Notes under the pieces: model-generated
What the model saw: the letters and a program-made list of their open reading frames with translations, nothing else
Databases searched by the model: none
Told to the model about the DNA's origin: nothing
DNA from: Sedimenticola sp.
GTDB taxonomy: Bacteria > Pseudomonadota > Gammaproteobacteria > Chromatiales > Chromatiaceae
Assembly (NCBI GenBank): GCA_027024025.1
Contig: JALVTT010000151.1
Span: 1-64,000, forward strand
Length of the DNA stretch: 64,000 bases
Direction of reading: 5' to 3'
Position numbers and translations under genes: made by a program
In this document: in pieces, positions 9,631-19,831 of the stretch
Layout of the letters: each line of letters opens with the position of its first letter
Numbering within the stretch: the first letter of the stretch is position 1

Positions 9631-9650
9631 GCGGCCCCTTGCGGGGCCGC
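9631..9650. repeat. Perfect hairpin between hupL and hupC
   Basis: GCGGCCCC-TTGC-GGGGCCGC: an 8-bp perfect stem with a 4-base loop, lying between the hupL stop (9665) and the hupC start (9612). There is no T-run, so it is not a classical terminator. Such intercistronic hairpins often stabilise the upstream message or lower downstream expression, which would suit making less cytochrome than hydrogenase. Function inferred. Confidence 0.7.
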
Positions 9651-9664
9651 GATCGGTTGGCCGC

Positions 9665-11479
9665 TCAGCGGATCTTGACTTCGGTCAGCTCCTCGCCGTC
9701 TTCGCTCATCACGTGCGTGGAGCAGGCGAGACAGGGATCGAAGCTGTGCAGGCTGCGCAGGATCTCCACCGGCTCGTCCGGGCGCTCCATCGGCGTATTC
9801 ATCAGGCAGGCCTCGAAGGCGCCGATGTTGCCGGCCGGATCACGTGGCGAACCGTTCCAGGTTGTCGGCACCACGCACTGGTAGTTCTCGATGCGCCCGT
9901 CCTTGATATGGATCCAGTGCCCCAGCGCGCCGCGCGGCGCGGCCACGGTACCCACCCCCTTGGCCTCCTTCGGCCAGGTCGAGGGATCCCACTTCTCCAT
10001 GTTGGCGGTGGCCGTGTCGCCGGCCTTGATGTTGGCGATCAGCTCGTTCCAGTCGTCCACCATCATGTCGGCGCAGTACTCGGCCTCGAGCGCACGCGCC
10101 AGGGTGCGACCGATGGTGGAGTTCAGCGCGGTCTTGGCGTCCAGATTGGTGCCCGCCAGGTGGTTGAAGGCGGCCAGGCTGGTATCCACCTGGTTGCGCA
10201 CGTACTCGACGCCATGCGCATAGGCCAGGGTGTAACGCGACAACGGGCCGACCTCGACCGCATGGCCACGCCAGCGCGGGGCCTTGATCCAGGAATACTT
10301 GGCGCTCTCGTCGAGCTCCTGGATGTTGGTACGGGTGCCCTTGGTGTTCGACCCCAGCTCGTAGTTCGGCTCGGTGATGCCGTCCCAGGGGTGCAGGCCG
10401 ACCGACTCGTCGGGGTAGCTGTACCAGGAATGCGCCACGAACTCCTGCACCTGCTCGGGGTCGCGCGGATCGATCTCGTGGATCTCGTTCCAGTTGCCAT
10501 TGAGGATGACGCCGCCGGGCAGCTGATCGGTGGACTTGTCGTAGTTGACCTTGGGATAGGCTCCGTAGTCCATGACGTTGATCGCACCGTGACCGCCGCC
10601 ATAGAGCCAGTCCTTGTAGAAGCTGGCGATGGCGATGACATCGGGCACATAGACGTTCTTGCAGAAGTCCACCATCTCCTGGATGCGCGCACGCACGAAG
10701 TTGAGCCGCTCCATGTTCAGCGGCGCACCGGCCGACAGGTCGCCGTCCATGTTGATCGCGCAGGGCACGCCGCCCACCAGGTAGTTGGGGTGCGGGTTCT
10801 TGCCGCCGAACACGGTGTGGACCTTGACGAACTCCTTCTGCAGATCCAGCGCCTCGAGGTAATGGGCCACCGCCATCAGGTCGGCCTCGGGCGGCAGCTT
10901 GTAGGCCGGGTTGTCCCAGTAACCGTTCTTGAAGGGCCCCAGCTGACCCGACTCGATGAACTTGCGGATACGGGTCTGGATGTCGCGGAAGTAACCGGGA
11001 CTGGAGAGCGGGTGGCGCGGCGAGACGCTCTGCTGCAATGCCGAGGTCGCCTTGGGGTCGGCCTTCAGGGCGTTGACCGGGTTCACCCAGTCGAGCGCAT
11101 GCAGGTGGTAGAAGTGCACCACGTGGTCGTGGACCTGAAGGGTCTTGGCCATCATCTCGCGGATCAGGTGCGCATTCTTGGGGATACGGATGCCCAGTGC
11201 ATCCTCCACCGTGCGCACCGAGGTGAGTGCGTGACAGCCGGTGCACACGCCGCAGATACGCTCCACGAAGGCCCAGGCATCGCGCGGGTCACGCCCCTTG
11301 AGGATCACTTCGAGGCCGCGCCACATGGTGCCGGTGGACACCGCGTTGCGGATCACGTTGTTCTCGTCCACGTTAACCTCGCAACGCATGTGACCCTCGA
11401 TACGGGTCACCGGATCGACGACCACGCGCCGACCGCTGCTGTCCAGGGTATAACCGTTGGGTGTCTTGATGACGCTCAT
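9665..11479 (-). CDS. hupL: Uptake [NiFe]-hydrogenase large subunit
   Basis: 604 residues. The active-site cysteine pairs are present: RICGVC at residues 74-79 (C76, C79) and DPCLACSTH near the end (C583, C586). A 15-residue tail follows His589; this is the extension that the HupD protease removes after nickel insertion. Similarity and neighbours (hupS, hupC, hupDFGHIJK) point to a group 1 membrane-bound uptake hydrogenase. The ATG at 11479 has GGAG/AGGAG at good spacing and lies four bases after the hupS stop. An earlier in-frame start overlaps hupS and is unlikely. Confidence 0.97.
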   Translation of the reverse strand: MSVIKTPNGYTLDSSGRRVVVDPVTRIEGHMRCEVNVDENNVIRNAVSTGTMWRGLEVILKGRDPRDAWAFVERICGVCTGCHALTSVRTVEDALGIRIPKNAHLIREMMAKTLQVHDHVVHFYHLHALDWVNPVNALKADPKATSALQQSVSPRHPLSSPGYFRDIQTRIRKFIESGQLGPFKNGYWDNPAYKLPPEADLMAVAHYLEALDLQKEFVKVHTVFGGKNPHPNYLVGGVPCAINMDGDLSAGAPLNMERLNFVRARIQEMVDFCKNVYVPDVIAIASFYKDWLYGGGHGAINVMDYGAYPKVNYDKSTDQLPGGVILNGNWNEIHEIDPRDPEQVQEFVAHSWYSYPDESVGLHPWDGITEPNYELGSNTKGTRTNIQELDESAKYSWIKAPRWRGHAVEVGPLSRYTLAYAHGVEYVRNQVDTSLAAFNHLAGTNLDAKTALNSTIGRTLARALEAEYCADMMVDDWNELIANIKAGDTATANMEKWDPSTWPKEAKGVGTVAAPRGALGHWIHIKDGRIENYQCVVPTTWNGSPRDPAGNIGAFEACLMNTPMERPDEPVEILRSLHSFDPCLACSTHVMSEDGEELTEVKIR

Positions 11480-11483
11480 TGAA

Positions 11484-12551
11484 TCACTCCTCTCCCTTGT
11501 TGGCGGCACGCTTGACGGCGCTCACGGCGGCATGGGCGGCAACCGCACCACCGACCACGGCGGCCACGCCTCCGCCCACGGCATCGGCGTTGCTCTCGAT
11601 ACCGAACTGGTTGATATCGGTCAGGCGGGCATACCAGGAACCCTTGTCCCAGAAGCCATCCTCGGAACAGCCGATGCAGCCGTGACCGGCCTGGATGGGG
11701 AACGAGGTGCCCTCGTTCCAGCGGATGGTGGAACAGGCATTGTAGGTGGTCGGCCCCTTGCAGCCCATCTTGTACAGGCAGTAGCCCTTGCGCGCGCCCT
11801 CGTCGTCCCAGGACTCGACGAACTGGCCGGCATCGAAATGCGGCCGACGGTAGCACTTGTCGTGGATGCGCTGGCTGTAGAACATCTTGGGCCGCCCCTG
11901 GCGATCCAGTTCCGGCATGCGCTCGAAGGTGAGCATGTAGGTGACCACCGCGGTCATCACCTCGGCGATGGGCGGACAGCCCGGCACCTTGATGATCGGC
12001 TTGTCGGTGATGACCTTGTGCACTGGCGTGGCCCGCGTCGGATTCGGCCTGGCCGCCTGCACGCAGCCATAGGACGCGCACGAACCCCAGGAGATGATGG
12101 CCTTGCAGTGCTCGGTCGCGTAACGCAGCTGCTCGACGAAGGGCTTGCCGCCGATGATGCAATACATGCCGTCTTCGTTGAGCGGCGGATTGCCCTCGAC
12201 CGCCACGATATAGTTGCCCTTGTACTTCTCGACGATCTCCTCGACGATGGCCTCGGCCTGGTGCCCGGACGCCGCCATGATGGTGTCGTCGTAGTCCAGC
12301 GAGACCATGGACAGGATCACGTCCTTGGCCAGGGGGTGTGCCGAGCGGATGAACGACTCGGAACAGCAGGTACACTCAAGGCCGTGCAACCACAGGATGG
12401 GAATGCGCGGCTTGTTCTCCATCGCATGGGCAATCTTGCCGGCGAACTCCGGCCCCAGCCCCAGTGCCGCAGCGGTGAGACTGCAGAACTTGAGGAAACT
12501 GCGCCGGGATATCCCTTGCCGCCGCATCACTTCGTAAAAGGTCTCGGTCAT
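11484..12551 (-). CDS. hupS: Uptake [NiFe]-hydrogenase small subunit, O2-tolerant type
   Basis: 355 residues with a Tat signal (SRRSFLKF near residue 15), so the folded dimer should be exported to the periplasm. Proximal-cluster cysteines are C60, C62, C63, C158, C163 and C192. The two extra ones (C62 in ECTCCSES and C163 in CASYGC) match those of the O2-tolerant E. coli Hyd-1 and Ralstonia MBH. The distal cluster (H230, C233, C258, C264) and medial cluster (C273, C292, C295) are intact. A C-terminal hydrophobic stretch (about 325-345) is the usual membrane anchor. GGAGG precedes the ATG at 12551. Confidence 0.97.
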   Translation of the reverse strand: MTETFYEVMRRQGISRRSFLKFCSLTAAALGLGPEFAGKIAHAMENKPRIPILWLHGLECTCCSESFIRSAHPLAKDVILSMVSLDYDDTIMAASGHQAEAIVEEIVEKYKGNYIVAVEGNPPLNEDGMYCIIGGKPFVEQLRYATEHCKAIISWGSCASYGCVQAARPNPTRATPVHKVITDKPIIKVPGCPPIAEVMTAVVTYMLTFERMPELDRQGRPKMFYSQRIHDKCYRRPHFDAGQFVESWDDEGARKGYCLYKMGCKGPTTYNACSTIRWNEGTSFPIQAGHGCIGCSEDGFWDKGSWYARLTDINQFGIESNADAVGGGVAAVVGGAVAAHAAVSAVKRAANKGEE

Positions 12552-12606
12552 CGCTTGGATTCCTCCGGATTCTCGGTTCGGTACCCCCTTTGGGTCGCCT
12601 CGACCT

Positions 12607-12622
12607 TTCAAAACCCGTGCCA
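12607..12622 (-). promoter_or_regulatory. Sigma-54-like -24/-12 promoter for hupSLC
   Basis: Minus-strand TGGCACGGGTTTTGAA compared with the consensus TGGCACG-N4-TTGCW: the -24 half is exact, and only the -12 C is changed (to A). A run of nine T lies immediately upstream. The inferred start site is about 12596, giving a leader of about 45 bases before hupS. The NtrC-type activator HoxA and sigma-54 are both encoded in this window. Confidence 0.65.
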
Positions 12623-12677
12623 AAAAAAAAGCCGTTAGGAACCAGTTACTTGCAGTCATCCCACCAAAACACCCGGC

Positions 12678-12689
12678 GACAAATTTGTC
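12678..12689. promoter_or_regulatory. 12-bp palindrome, possible activator site for hupSLC
   Basis: GACAAATTTGTC is a perfect inverted repeat about 82-93 bases upstream of the inferred hupS start site. That position is typical for an enhancer-like site of an NtrC-family activator such as HoxA. There is no direct evidence of binding. Confidence 0.35.
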
Positions 12690-12791
12690 AGCCACCCTGT
12701 CCACCGCCCGGCCGCGATGGAAAGTCCGCTTCCATTGGCGACCAGCCACGCCGATGCGTAACGAGAACTTTCATATCGAACAAGGAACCGG

Positions 12792-12802
12792 AAGGTCACC
12801 TT
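12792..12802. promoter_or_regulatory. 11-bp palindrome, possible activator site for hupD operon
   Basis: AAGGTCACCTT is a perfect odd-length inverted repeat about 107-117 bases upstream of the start site inferred for the plus-strand hup/hyp operon. Its distance fits an NtrC-family upstream activating site. It differs in sequence from the palindrome at 12678, so the two may not bind the same protein. Confidence 0.3.
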
Positions 12803-12882
12803 GCAGTCAAAGCCCCACGATGAACAGCGACTGCGGCCAAAACGACAGAAAAGTTGCCGCCTGCGCCGCGCTCGAGCCCAGT

Positions 12883-12898
12883 TGGCCCGGCTCTTGCT
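12883..12898 (+). promoter_or_regulatory. Sigma-54-like -24/-12 promoter for hupD-hyp operon
   Basis: TGGCCCGGCTCTTGCT compared with TGGCACG-N4-TTGCW: all fixed positions match except one C for A in the -24 half, and the spacing is exact. The inferred start site is about 12909, 30 bases before the hupD ATG. Together with the site facing hupS it gives a divergent pair. Confidence 0.65.
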
Positions 12899-12938
12899 CA
12901 CAATCGGGACACCCGCCGCAAAGCAAGCGACCACCGAT

Positions 12939-13643
12939 ATGAACGAACCGACAGACAAGCAGGTACTGATTCTCGGCATCGGCAACATCCTCTGGGCCGA
13001 CGAGGGTTTCGGCGTACGCGCGGTCGAGACGCTCAACCAGCGCTACACCTTCGATGACAACGTCACCCTGATGGATGGCGGGACCCAGGGCATCTATCTG
13101 GTGCAGCACGTGCAGGCAGCCGATTATCTGGTAGTGTTCGACGCCATCGACTACGGTCTGCCCCCGGGCACCCTGAAATGCATCGAGGACGAGGCCGTCC
13201 CGCAATTCATAGGTGCCAAGAAGATGAGCCTGCACCAGACCGGCTTCCAGGAGGTCCTGGCGATGGCGCAACTGCTCGGCGACTATCCCGAGCGCCTGCT
13301 GCTGGTCGGCGTGCAGCCCGAGAAACTCGAAGACTACGGCGGCAGCCTGCGCCCCGTGGTGCGCGCGCAGATCGACCCGGCGATCGATGCCGCACTGGAC
13401 TGGCTGGGCGCGCTCGGCATCGCCGCCCGCCCGCGTGCCACCCCGCTGCCCGAGGATGCGCGCCTGACCCCACCACAGATTGATCTCGAACCCTACGAGC
13501 GCGACCGTCCACCGGAAGAGGCCGCGCCACGCCTCGGCGATGCGCGCATCCTCGCGCGCGACGACGTGCGCTTCGATCCCAAACCCGTCGAATTCGACGG
13601 CCCGCGCCTGAGCGTATGCGTAGATCACCGGAGAGACGACTGA
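12939..13643 (+). CDS. hupD: Hydrogenase maturation protease
   Basis: 234 residues. The family start GIGNILWADEGFGVRAVE holds the first nickel-contacting Glu; VVFDAIDYG and SLHQTGFQE hold the Asp and His. HupD clips the C-terminal tail of HupL after Ni-Fe insertion. The body ends at about residue 165; a C-terminal extension of about 70 residues, rich in proline and acidic residues, is longer than in E. coli HyaD and has no clear role. The stop overlaps the hupF start (TGATG). First gene of the plus-strand operon. Confidence 0.93.
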   Translation: MNEPTDKQVLILGIGNILWADEGFGVRAVETLNQRYTFDDNVTLMDGGTQGIYLVQHVQAADYLVVFDAIDYGLPPGTLKCIEDEAVPQFIGAKKMSLHQTGFQEVLAMAQLLGDYPERLLLVGVQPEKLEDYGGSLRPVVRAQIDPAIDAALDWLGALGIAARPRATPLPEDARLTPPQIDLEPYERDRPPEEAAPRLGDARILARDDVRFDPKPVEFDGPRLSVCVDHRRDD

Positions 13644-13975
13644 TGTGTATCGGCATCCCCATGCAGATCCAGCACAGCGAGAGCCTGCAGGCGACCTGCG
13701 TCCACCAGGGCGAAGTACGCCGGATCGATCTCACCCTGGTCGGCGAGCAACCGCCGGGCACCTGGGTGATGACCTTTCTCGACGCCGCGCGTGAGGTCAT
13801 CGACGAGACCACCGCGCGCCAGAACCTGGCTGCCATCGAGGCGGTCGAACAGGTGATGCGTGGCCAGTCCGCTGACATCGAGGCCCTGTTCGCCGACCTG
13901 ATCGACCGCGAACCCGAACTGCCACCGCATCTCGCCGTGCAAGTGCAACGACAGACCACCGAGGAGAACCCATGA
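13643..13975 (+). CDS. hupF: Hydrogenase chaperone of the HypC/HupF family
   Basis: 110 residues, starting MCIGIP with the essential N-terminal cysteine of the HypC family. It is longer than the second HypC at 25988, with a C-terminal extension of about 30 residues, as in HupF proteins. HupF is proposed to stabilise HupL during maturation under oxygen. Overlaps hupD and hupG by 1-4 bases. Confidence 0.9.
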   Translation: MCIGIPMQIQHSESLQATCVHQGEVRRIDLTLVGEQPPGTWVMTFLDAAREVIDETTARQNLAAIEAVEQVMRGQSADIEALFADLIDREPELPPHLAVQVQRQTTEENP

Positions 13976-14412
13976 ACCCGGCCACTGCCCACGCCGAATC
14001 TGCCACACCGCCGCTGATCCAGCGCCTGATCGACGACTACGGTTACCCGGTGCTCGGCGCCGCCGACCTCGACGCCCTGCCCGCAGACGACCGAGTGAAC
14101 GTGCTGTTCTTCACCGAAGATCCGAAGAAATACCCCGAGACCCTGGATGTCGCGGTGGTATTGCCCGAACTGATCGCCCACTACGGCGAGCGCCTGCACC
14201 CGGCCATCGTGTCCCGTGCCGACGAAAAGGCTCTGCAGGAACGCCACGGCTTCAGCCAGTGGCCGACCCTGGTGTTCCTGCGCGGTCGCGACTACCTGGG
14301 GGCGATCAGCCGCATCCAGGACTGGCACGTCTACCTGGAACGCATCGACGAACTGCTAACCGCCGAGCCAACCCGCCCGCCGGGGGTGGGCGTGCCCGTG
14401 GTCGGCGCCTGA
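13972..14412 (+). CDS. hupG: Hydrogenase assembly protein HupG (HyaE family)
   Basis: 146 residues with a thioredoxin-like fold but without a CxxC active site. Family features are VNVLFFTEDPKKYPETLDVAVVLPEL in outline and the WPTLVFLRGRDYLGAI segment. HyaE/HupG proteins act as chaperones of Tat-exported hydrogenase small subunits. Sits in the standard hupDFGHIJK order, with a four-base overlap with hupF. Confidence 0.85.
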   Translation: MNPATAHAESATPPLIQRLIDDYGYPVLGAADLDALPADDRVNVLFFTEDPKKYPETLDVAVVLPELIAHYGERLHPAIVSRADEKALQERHGFSQWPTLVFLRGRDYLGAISRIQDWHVYLERIDELLTAEPTRPPGVGVPVVGA

Positions 14413-14434
14413 CGAACGCCCGGAGGAGGAACCC

Positions 14435-15289
14435 ATGAAACCCATCGACATCCCTGTGGTCGGCATCGGCCCCGGCAGCCAACCCGACGACGGCGACCAG
14501 TTCGAATTCATGGACATGCCTTGTGGCATGTTCCGGCACGACCTGGTCAGCCTGCCCGAGCCCGAAGACATCGCTGACCTGCCGGCGGCACGCCAACTGC
14601 TGGCTGACCTAAAGGCGGCGATCGGCCGATACCGCTGCGGCGACCCGGCGATCCGCCTCGACATGAACACCCTGGGAGCACACGAACGTGACCTGCTCGC
14701 CCAGATCCTCGGCGAAGGCGAGGTCAGCATCACCGTCGAGCAGGACGGGCACCGCATCCAGATCCAGGAGTCGGTGCTCACCGGTGTATGGCGGGTGCAG
14801 AGCCTGGATGCCGACGACCGCCTGCTCGACGACGCTCTGGAGATCGCCGACATCCCTGCGGCAGTGCGCAGCTCCCGCATGGCGGACGACCGCCACCTCA
14901 ACACCTCACTGGAAGGCCTGCCCGGGGGCGTGCAGAACGCGCCCGCCCTGCTGGTGGAGATCAGCGACCAACTCGCCTCGCACCAGCCCGGCGACCCGGC
15001 GCATATCATCAACCTCACTCTGCTGCCGCTCACCAATGAAGACCTGGTTCTGCTCGGAGAACGTCTGGGCGTGGGGCCGGTGACCATCCTCTCGCGCGGC
15101 TACGGCAACTGCCGTATCGGCAGCACCGCCTTCCCCGGCCTGTGGTGGATCAAGTACTACAACTCGCAGGATGCGCTGATCCTCAACACTATCGAGATCG
15201 TGGACATCCCCTCGGTAGCGCTGGCCGCGCCCGAAGACATCGAGGCCTCGGCCGAGCGCGTGAACGAAATCGCGGAGCTCTACGCATGA
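14435..15289 (+). CDS. hupH: Hydrogenase expression/assembly protein HupH (HyaF family)
   Basis: 284 residues. Recognisable segments are MPCGMFRHD (residues about 29-37), LVEISDQLASHQPG, HIINLTLLPLT and SRGYGNCRIGST, all characteristic of HupH/HyaF. The protein is needed for hydrogenase assembly, probably in small-subunit cluster maturation; the biochemical role is not settled. GGAGGA precedes the ATG at 14435. The stop overlaps hupI by four bases. Confidence 0.9.
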   Translation: MKPIDIPVVGIGPGSQPDDGDQFEFMDMPCGMFRHDLVSLPEPEDIADLPAARQLLADLKAAIGRYRCGDPAIRLDMNTLGAHERDLLAQILGEGEVSITVEQDGHRIQIQESVLTGVWRVQSLDADDRLLDDALEIADIPAAVRSSRMADDRHLNTSLEGLPGGVQNAPALLVEISDQLASHQPGDPAHIINLTLLPLTNEDLVLLGERLGVGPVTILSRGYGNCRIGSTAFPGLWWIKYYNSQDALILNTIEIVDIPSVALAAPEDIEASAERVNEIAELYA

Positions 15290-15507
15290 AAACCTTCGAA
15301 GGCTCCTACATGGGCGACGATACGCGCATCCCCGACGATGCGCGCATGGAGTGCAAGGTCTGCTGGTACGTCTACGACCCCGCCGAGGGGGACGACTACT
15401 GGCAGATCCCACCCGGCACCCCCTTCAGCCAGCTCCCCGATCACTGGCGCTGCCCGCAATGCGAGGGTGCCCATGAGCAATTCATGGTGATCCTGGAGGA
15501 CCGATGA
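15286..15507 (+). CDS. hupI: Rubredoxin of the hydrogenase cluster
   Basis: 73 residues. The iron site is formed by CKVC and CPQC, with the usual WYVYDPAEG between them and a PFSQLPDHWRCP approach to the second pair. HupI-type rubredoxins are linked to hydrogenase maturation in air. The ATG at 15286 overlaps the hupH stop; a longer frame running back into hupH is not real. Confidence 0.95.
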   Translation: MKTFEGSYMGDDTRIPDDARMECKVCWYVYDPAEGDDYWQIPPGTPFSQLPDHWRCPQCEGAHEQFMVILEDR

Positions 15508-16022
15508 ACGGCATGGCCGACACCCTGGCGGGCGGACTGGAGCGGGTGTTCACGCAGATCCAGGCACAACGCATGGACGGTGTGCCGGTGATCAACCCCC
15601 GGCTGCGGGTGCAGGCCGTCGGCTTCCACCCGCGCGACGGGGCCTTTCTCGGCGTGCTCATCACCCCCTGGTTCATGAACCTGGTGCTGTTGCCCGAAGA
15701 GGGCGACGGCTGGCAGGAGCTGCCGGTGGGCAGCACCGTGCGCCACCAGTTTCCTGCTGGCGAATACGACTTCATCGTCGGGCACGAGGAAGGGCTGGGG
15801 CGCTACCAGAGCTGCTCGCTGTTCTCCCCCATGTTCGAGTTCGCCGACATGGAGGCTGCGGTGGCCACCGCCGAAGCGGCGCTCGAGGCCCTGCTCGTCC
15901 CCGCCGAGGAGGAACCCGAACCAGCCACCCCCACACCGGTCGAGGCCGTGGTGGAACGCCGCCTGGAGCGCCCGGTGAGCCGCCGCGAGATGCTGCGCGG
16001 CCTGTTCGGCGGCGGAGAATGA
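15504..16022 (+). CDS. hupJ: Hydrogenase assembly chaperone HupJ (HybE family)
   Basis: 172 residues. The core (about residues 10-130) has ITPWFMNLVLLPEE, PAGEYDFIVGHEE and YQSCSLFSPMFEFAD, which identify the HybE/HupJ family. A proline-rich linker and a short basic helix (SRREMLRGLFGG) close the protein. These chaperones coordinate assembly before Tat export. Overlaps hupI by four bases; hupK starts four bases after its stop. Confidence 0.88.
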   Translation: MNGMADTLAGGLERVFTQIQAQRMDGVPVINPRLRVQAVGFHPRDGAFLGVLITPWFMNLVLLPEEGDGWQELPVGSTVRHQFPAGEYDFIVGHEEGLGRYQSCSLFSPMFEFADMEAAVATAEAALEALLVPAEEEPEPATPTPVEAVVERRLERPVSRREMLRGLFGGGE

Positions 16023-16026
16023 GAAA

Positions 16027-17121
16027 ATGAGCATGGCGCTGGACGATCAACGCCTGCACTGCCAGCTGCACTGGCACGGGCACCGCGTCACCGGCGTGAC
16101 CCTCCGCTCCGGGCGCCTGCTGGAGGTTTCCCGACTGTTCACGGGCCGCACCCCGGAAGAGGTGCTGACCCTGCTGCCACGGCTCTATACCCTCTGCGGC
16201 CAGGCACACACTGCGACCGCCCGGTTGGCGCTGTTCCCCGACAGCCCCCCGGCGACCGAGACACAGCGCCGCGTACAGATCGAAAACCTGCGCGAGCACC
16301 TGCTCTATCTGTTCGTGCACTGGCCCGAGGCCAGTGAGCAGACCCCGGCGGCTGGCGAGCTGGCCCCGGCGCTCGCCCTGGCCAGCCGCCAGCTCGCCAC
16401 ACCACACGAAACCGACACCCGGCGCGAACTGCTCACCTGGATCGAGACGAACGTGCTCGACATGCCGGCCGGCGACTTTCTGGCGCTCGATGACACCGGA
16501 CTACGCACCTGGGCGCAGCAGGGAAGCACCCTGCCCGCCCGCCTGCTGCACGACACCCATGCGCTGCCCGTCGTTTCCGAACCCACAGTCCAGCCATTGC
16601 GCCGCGACGACCTGGAGGCAGTAGCCCGGGCGCTCGCAGCAACCGATGCCACACGCTTTGTCGCCTGCCCCGCGCTGGATGACGGCTGCCGCCATACCGG
16701 CCCAGCCGCCGAGGACCCACTAGCCGGGACCGACACCCCGCTGCCTCCGCTGGGACGACATCTGGCCGCACGCCTGCGCGCCCTGGCGCGGCTGTGCCGC
16801 AGCCTGGCGTCCCCCGAAGCCGTGGACGACAGCCTGTTCCGCACCGCGGGACTGGCCTGCGCCGAGACCTCGCGCGGCCTGCTGGTGCATCATGCAAGGG
16901 TGACCGAGGGCCGGGTGAGCGACTATCGCATCCTCGCGCCGACCGAGTGGAATTTCCATCCGCGCGGCCTGGCCGCGCGCTGGCTGGCACGCATCGAAAC
17001 CGACGATCGCACGACCCTGTACCGGCTGGCAGCCCGCATCGTGCGCGCGGTCGATCCCTGCGTGGCCTTCGACATCGGCATCGACGAACCCGACAAGCTG
17101 CCGGAGGTCGCCCATGCATGA
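16027..17121 (+). CDS. hupK: Hydrogenase scaffold protein HupK
   Basis: 364 residues. The C-terminal part (VDPCVAF and TEWNFHPRGLAARW) resembles the end of hydrogenase large subunits but lacks a full CxxC pair, as in HupK. HupK is thought to act as a scaffold or carrier during Fe(CN)2CO assembly on the large subunit. The middle is low in conservation. The last codons overlap hypA by eight bases. Confidence 0.82.
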   Translation: MSMALDDQRLHCQLHWHGHRVTGVTLRSGRLLEVSRLFTGRTPEEVLTLLPRLYTLCGQAHTATARLALFPDSPPATETQRRVQIENLREHLLYLFVHWPEASEQTPAAGELAPALALASRQLATPHETDTRRELLTWIETNVLDMPAGDFLALDDTGLRTWAQQGSTLPARLLHDTHALPVVSEPTVQPLRRDDLEAVARALAATDATRFVACPALDDGCRHTGPAAEDPLAGTDTPLPPLGRHLAARLRALARLCRSLASPEAVDDSLFRTAGLACAETSRGLLVHHARVTEGRVSDYRILAPTEWNFHPRGLAARWLARIETDDRTTLYRLAARIVRAVDPCVAFDIGIDEPDKLPEVAHA

Positions 17122-17455
17122 AATGTCACTGTGTGAGGGCATCGTGCAGGTCCTCGAGGACCAGGCCGAGACCCAGCGCTATACCCGGGTCAAGCAGGTC
17201 TGGCTGGAGATCGGCGCGCTGGCCGGCGTCGAGATCGAGGCCATGCGCTTCAGCTTCGACGTGGTCACCTGCGGTACTCTGGCCGAACACGCGCAATTGC
17301 ACATCATCGAGACACCGGGACAGGGCTGGTGCCTGCCCTGTGCTAAGACCATCAGCATCTCCCAACGCCACGACCCCTGCCCCGACTGCGGCAGCTACCA
17401 AATTCAGGTCACAGGCGGCGACGAGATGCGCATCAAGGAACTGGAGGTGGAATAA
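17114..17455 (+). CDS. hypA: Hydrogenase nickel incorporation protein HypA
   Basis: 113 residues starting MHEMSLCEG, where the N-terminal Met-His supplies nickel ligands. The zinc site uses CLPC and CPDC (about residues 74-93). HypA works with HypB to deliver nickel to HupL. It overlaps hupK and lies two bases before hypB. Confidence 0.96.
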   Translation: MHEMSLCEGIVQVLEDQAETQRYTRVKQVWLEIGALAGVEIEAMRFSFDVVTCGTLAEHAQLHIIETPGQGWCLPCAKTISISQRHDPCPDCGSYQIQVTGGDEMRIKELEVE

Positions 17456-17457
17456 CC

Positions 17458-18330
17458 ATGTGTACCGTCTGCGGCTGCGGCGACGGCGAAACCCGGATCG
17501 AGGGCGAAGAGCATCGCCACGACGAAGGTCACGACCACACCCATCAACATTCCCATGCCCACGACCACTCTCACGATCACGGGCACGACCACCATCACTA
17601 CGGGCAGGGGCCGGCGCGCGCGCACGCGCCCGGGCTCAGCCAGGCTCGCATGGTGCAGATCGAGCAGGACATCCTGTCCAAGAACGACCGCTACGCCGCG
17701 GCCAACCGCGGCTGGCTGGCCACGCGCGGGGTATTGGCGCTCAACCTGGTCTCCAGTCCCGGCGCGGGCAAGACCAGCCTGCTCACCCGCACCCTCGAGG
17801 ACCTGCGGGAAGAGATCCCCATGAGCGTGATCGAGGGCGACCAGGAAACCACCAACGACGCCGAGCGCATCCGCGCCACCGGCGCGCGCGCCATCCAGAT
17901 CAACACCGGCAAGGGCTGTCACCTGGATGCCCACCAGGTGGGGCATGCGCTCGAGCACCTCGACCCCGAGGTCGGCTCGGTGCTGTTCATCGAGAACGTC
18001 GGCAACCTGGTCTGTCCTGCCGCCTTCGACCTGGGCGAGGCGCACAAGGTCGCCATCCTCTCGGTCACCGAGGGCGAGGACAAGCCGATCAAGTACCCCG
18101 ACATGTTCGCCGCCGCCGGGCTGCTGCTGCTCAACAAGATCGACCTGCTCCCGCATCTCGACTTCGACGTGGCGCGCTGCATCGAGTACGCACGGCGGAT
18201 CAACCCCGGCATCCAGGTCCTCCAGGTCTCGGCACGCAGCGGAGAAGGCCTGAACGACTGGTACCGCTGGCTGCGCCTGCAACGCGAGGCGCGACAGATC
18301 GGCCATGCGCCGACGGGAAGCGTGGCCTGA
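17458..18330 (+). CDS. hypB: Hydrogenase nickel incorporation GTPase HypB
   Basis: 290 residues. The N-terminus has CTVCGCG, the high-affinity nickel motif, then a histidine-rich stretch (about residues 20-47) suited to nickel storage. The GTPase domain follows with Walker [18 protein letters not shown], the NVGNLVCPA metal-binding segment and NKIDLL. HypB hydrolyses GTP to drive nickel insertion. Confidence 0.97.
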   Translation: MCTVCGCGDGETRIEGEEHRHDEGHDHTHQHSHAHDHSHDHGHDHHHYGQGPARAHAPGLSQARMVQIEQDILSKNDRYAAANRGWLATRGVLALNLVSSPGAGKTSLLTRTLEDLREEIPMSVIEGDQETTNDAERIRATGARAIQINTGKGCHLDAHQVGHALEHLDPEVGSVLFIENVGNLVCPAAFDLGEAHKVAILSVTEGEDKPIKYPDMFAAAGLLLLNKIDLLPHLDFDVARCIEYARRINPGIQVLQVSARSGEGLNDWYRWLRLQREARQIGHAPTGSVA

Positions 18331-18331
18331 G

Positions 18332-19830
<1,499 letters not shown>

Positions 19831-19831
<1 letters not shown>

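Larger units (their letters stand above)
12552..12938. promoter_or_regulatory. Divergent regulatory region between hupSLC and hupD-hyp
   Basis: This 387-bp stretch has no convincing gene. It holds two divergent sigma-54-like promoters (12607-12622 facing hupS, 12883-12898 facing hupD) and two short palindromes at about -90 and -110 from the inferred start sites, where NtrC-type activators bind. An open frame on the minus strand here has no similarity I recognise and runs across the promoters, so I do not call it. Confidence 0.7.

Noticed and set aside
9602-11482. A 626-codon open frame on the plus strand opposite hupL
   Set aside because: It is antisense to a certain gene; its product is low-complexity in His, Val and Gly and reflects high GC content and codon bias.
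12656-13036. A 126-codon minus-strand frame in the hupS-hupD gap
   Set aside because: It crosses the inferred promoters and the start of hupD, and has no recognisable similarity.
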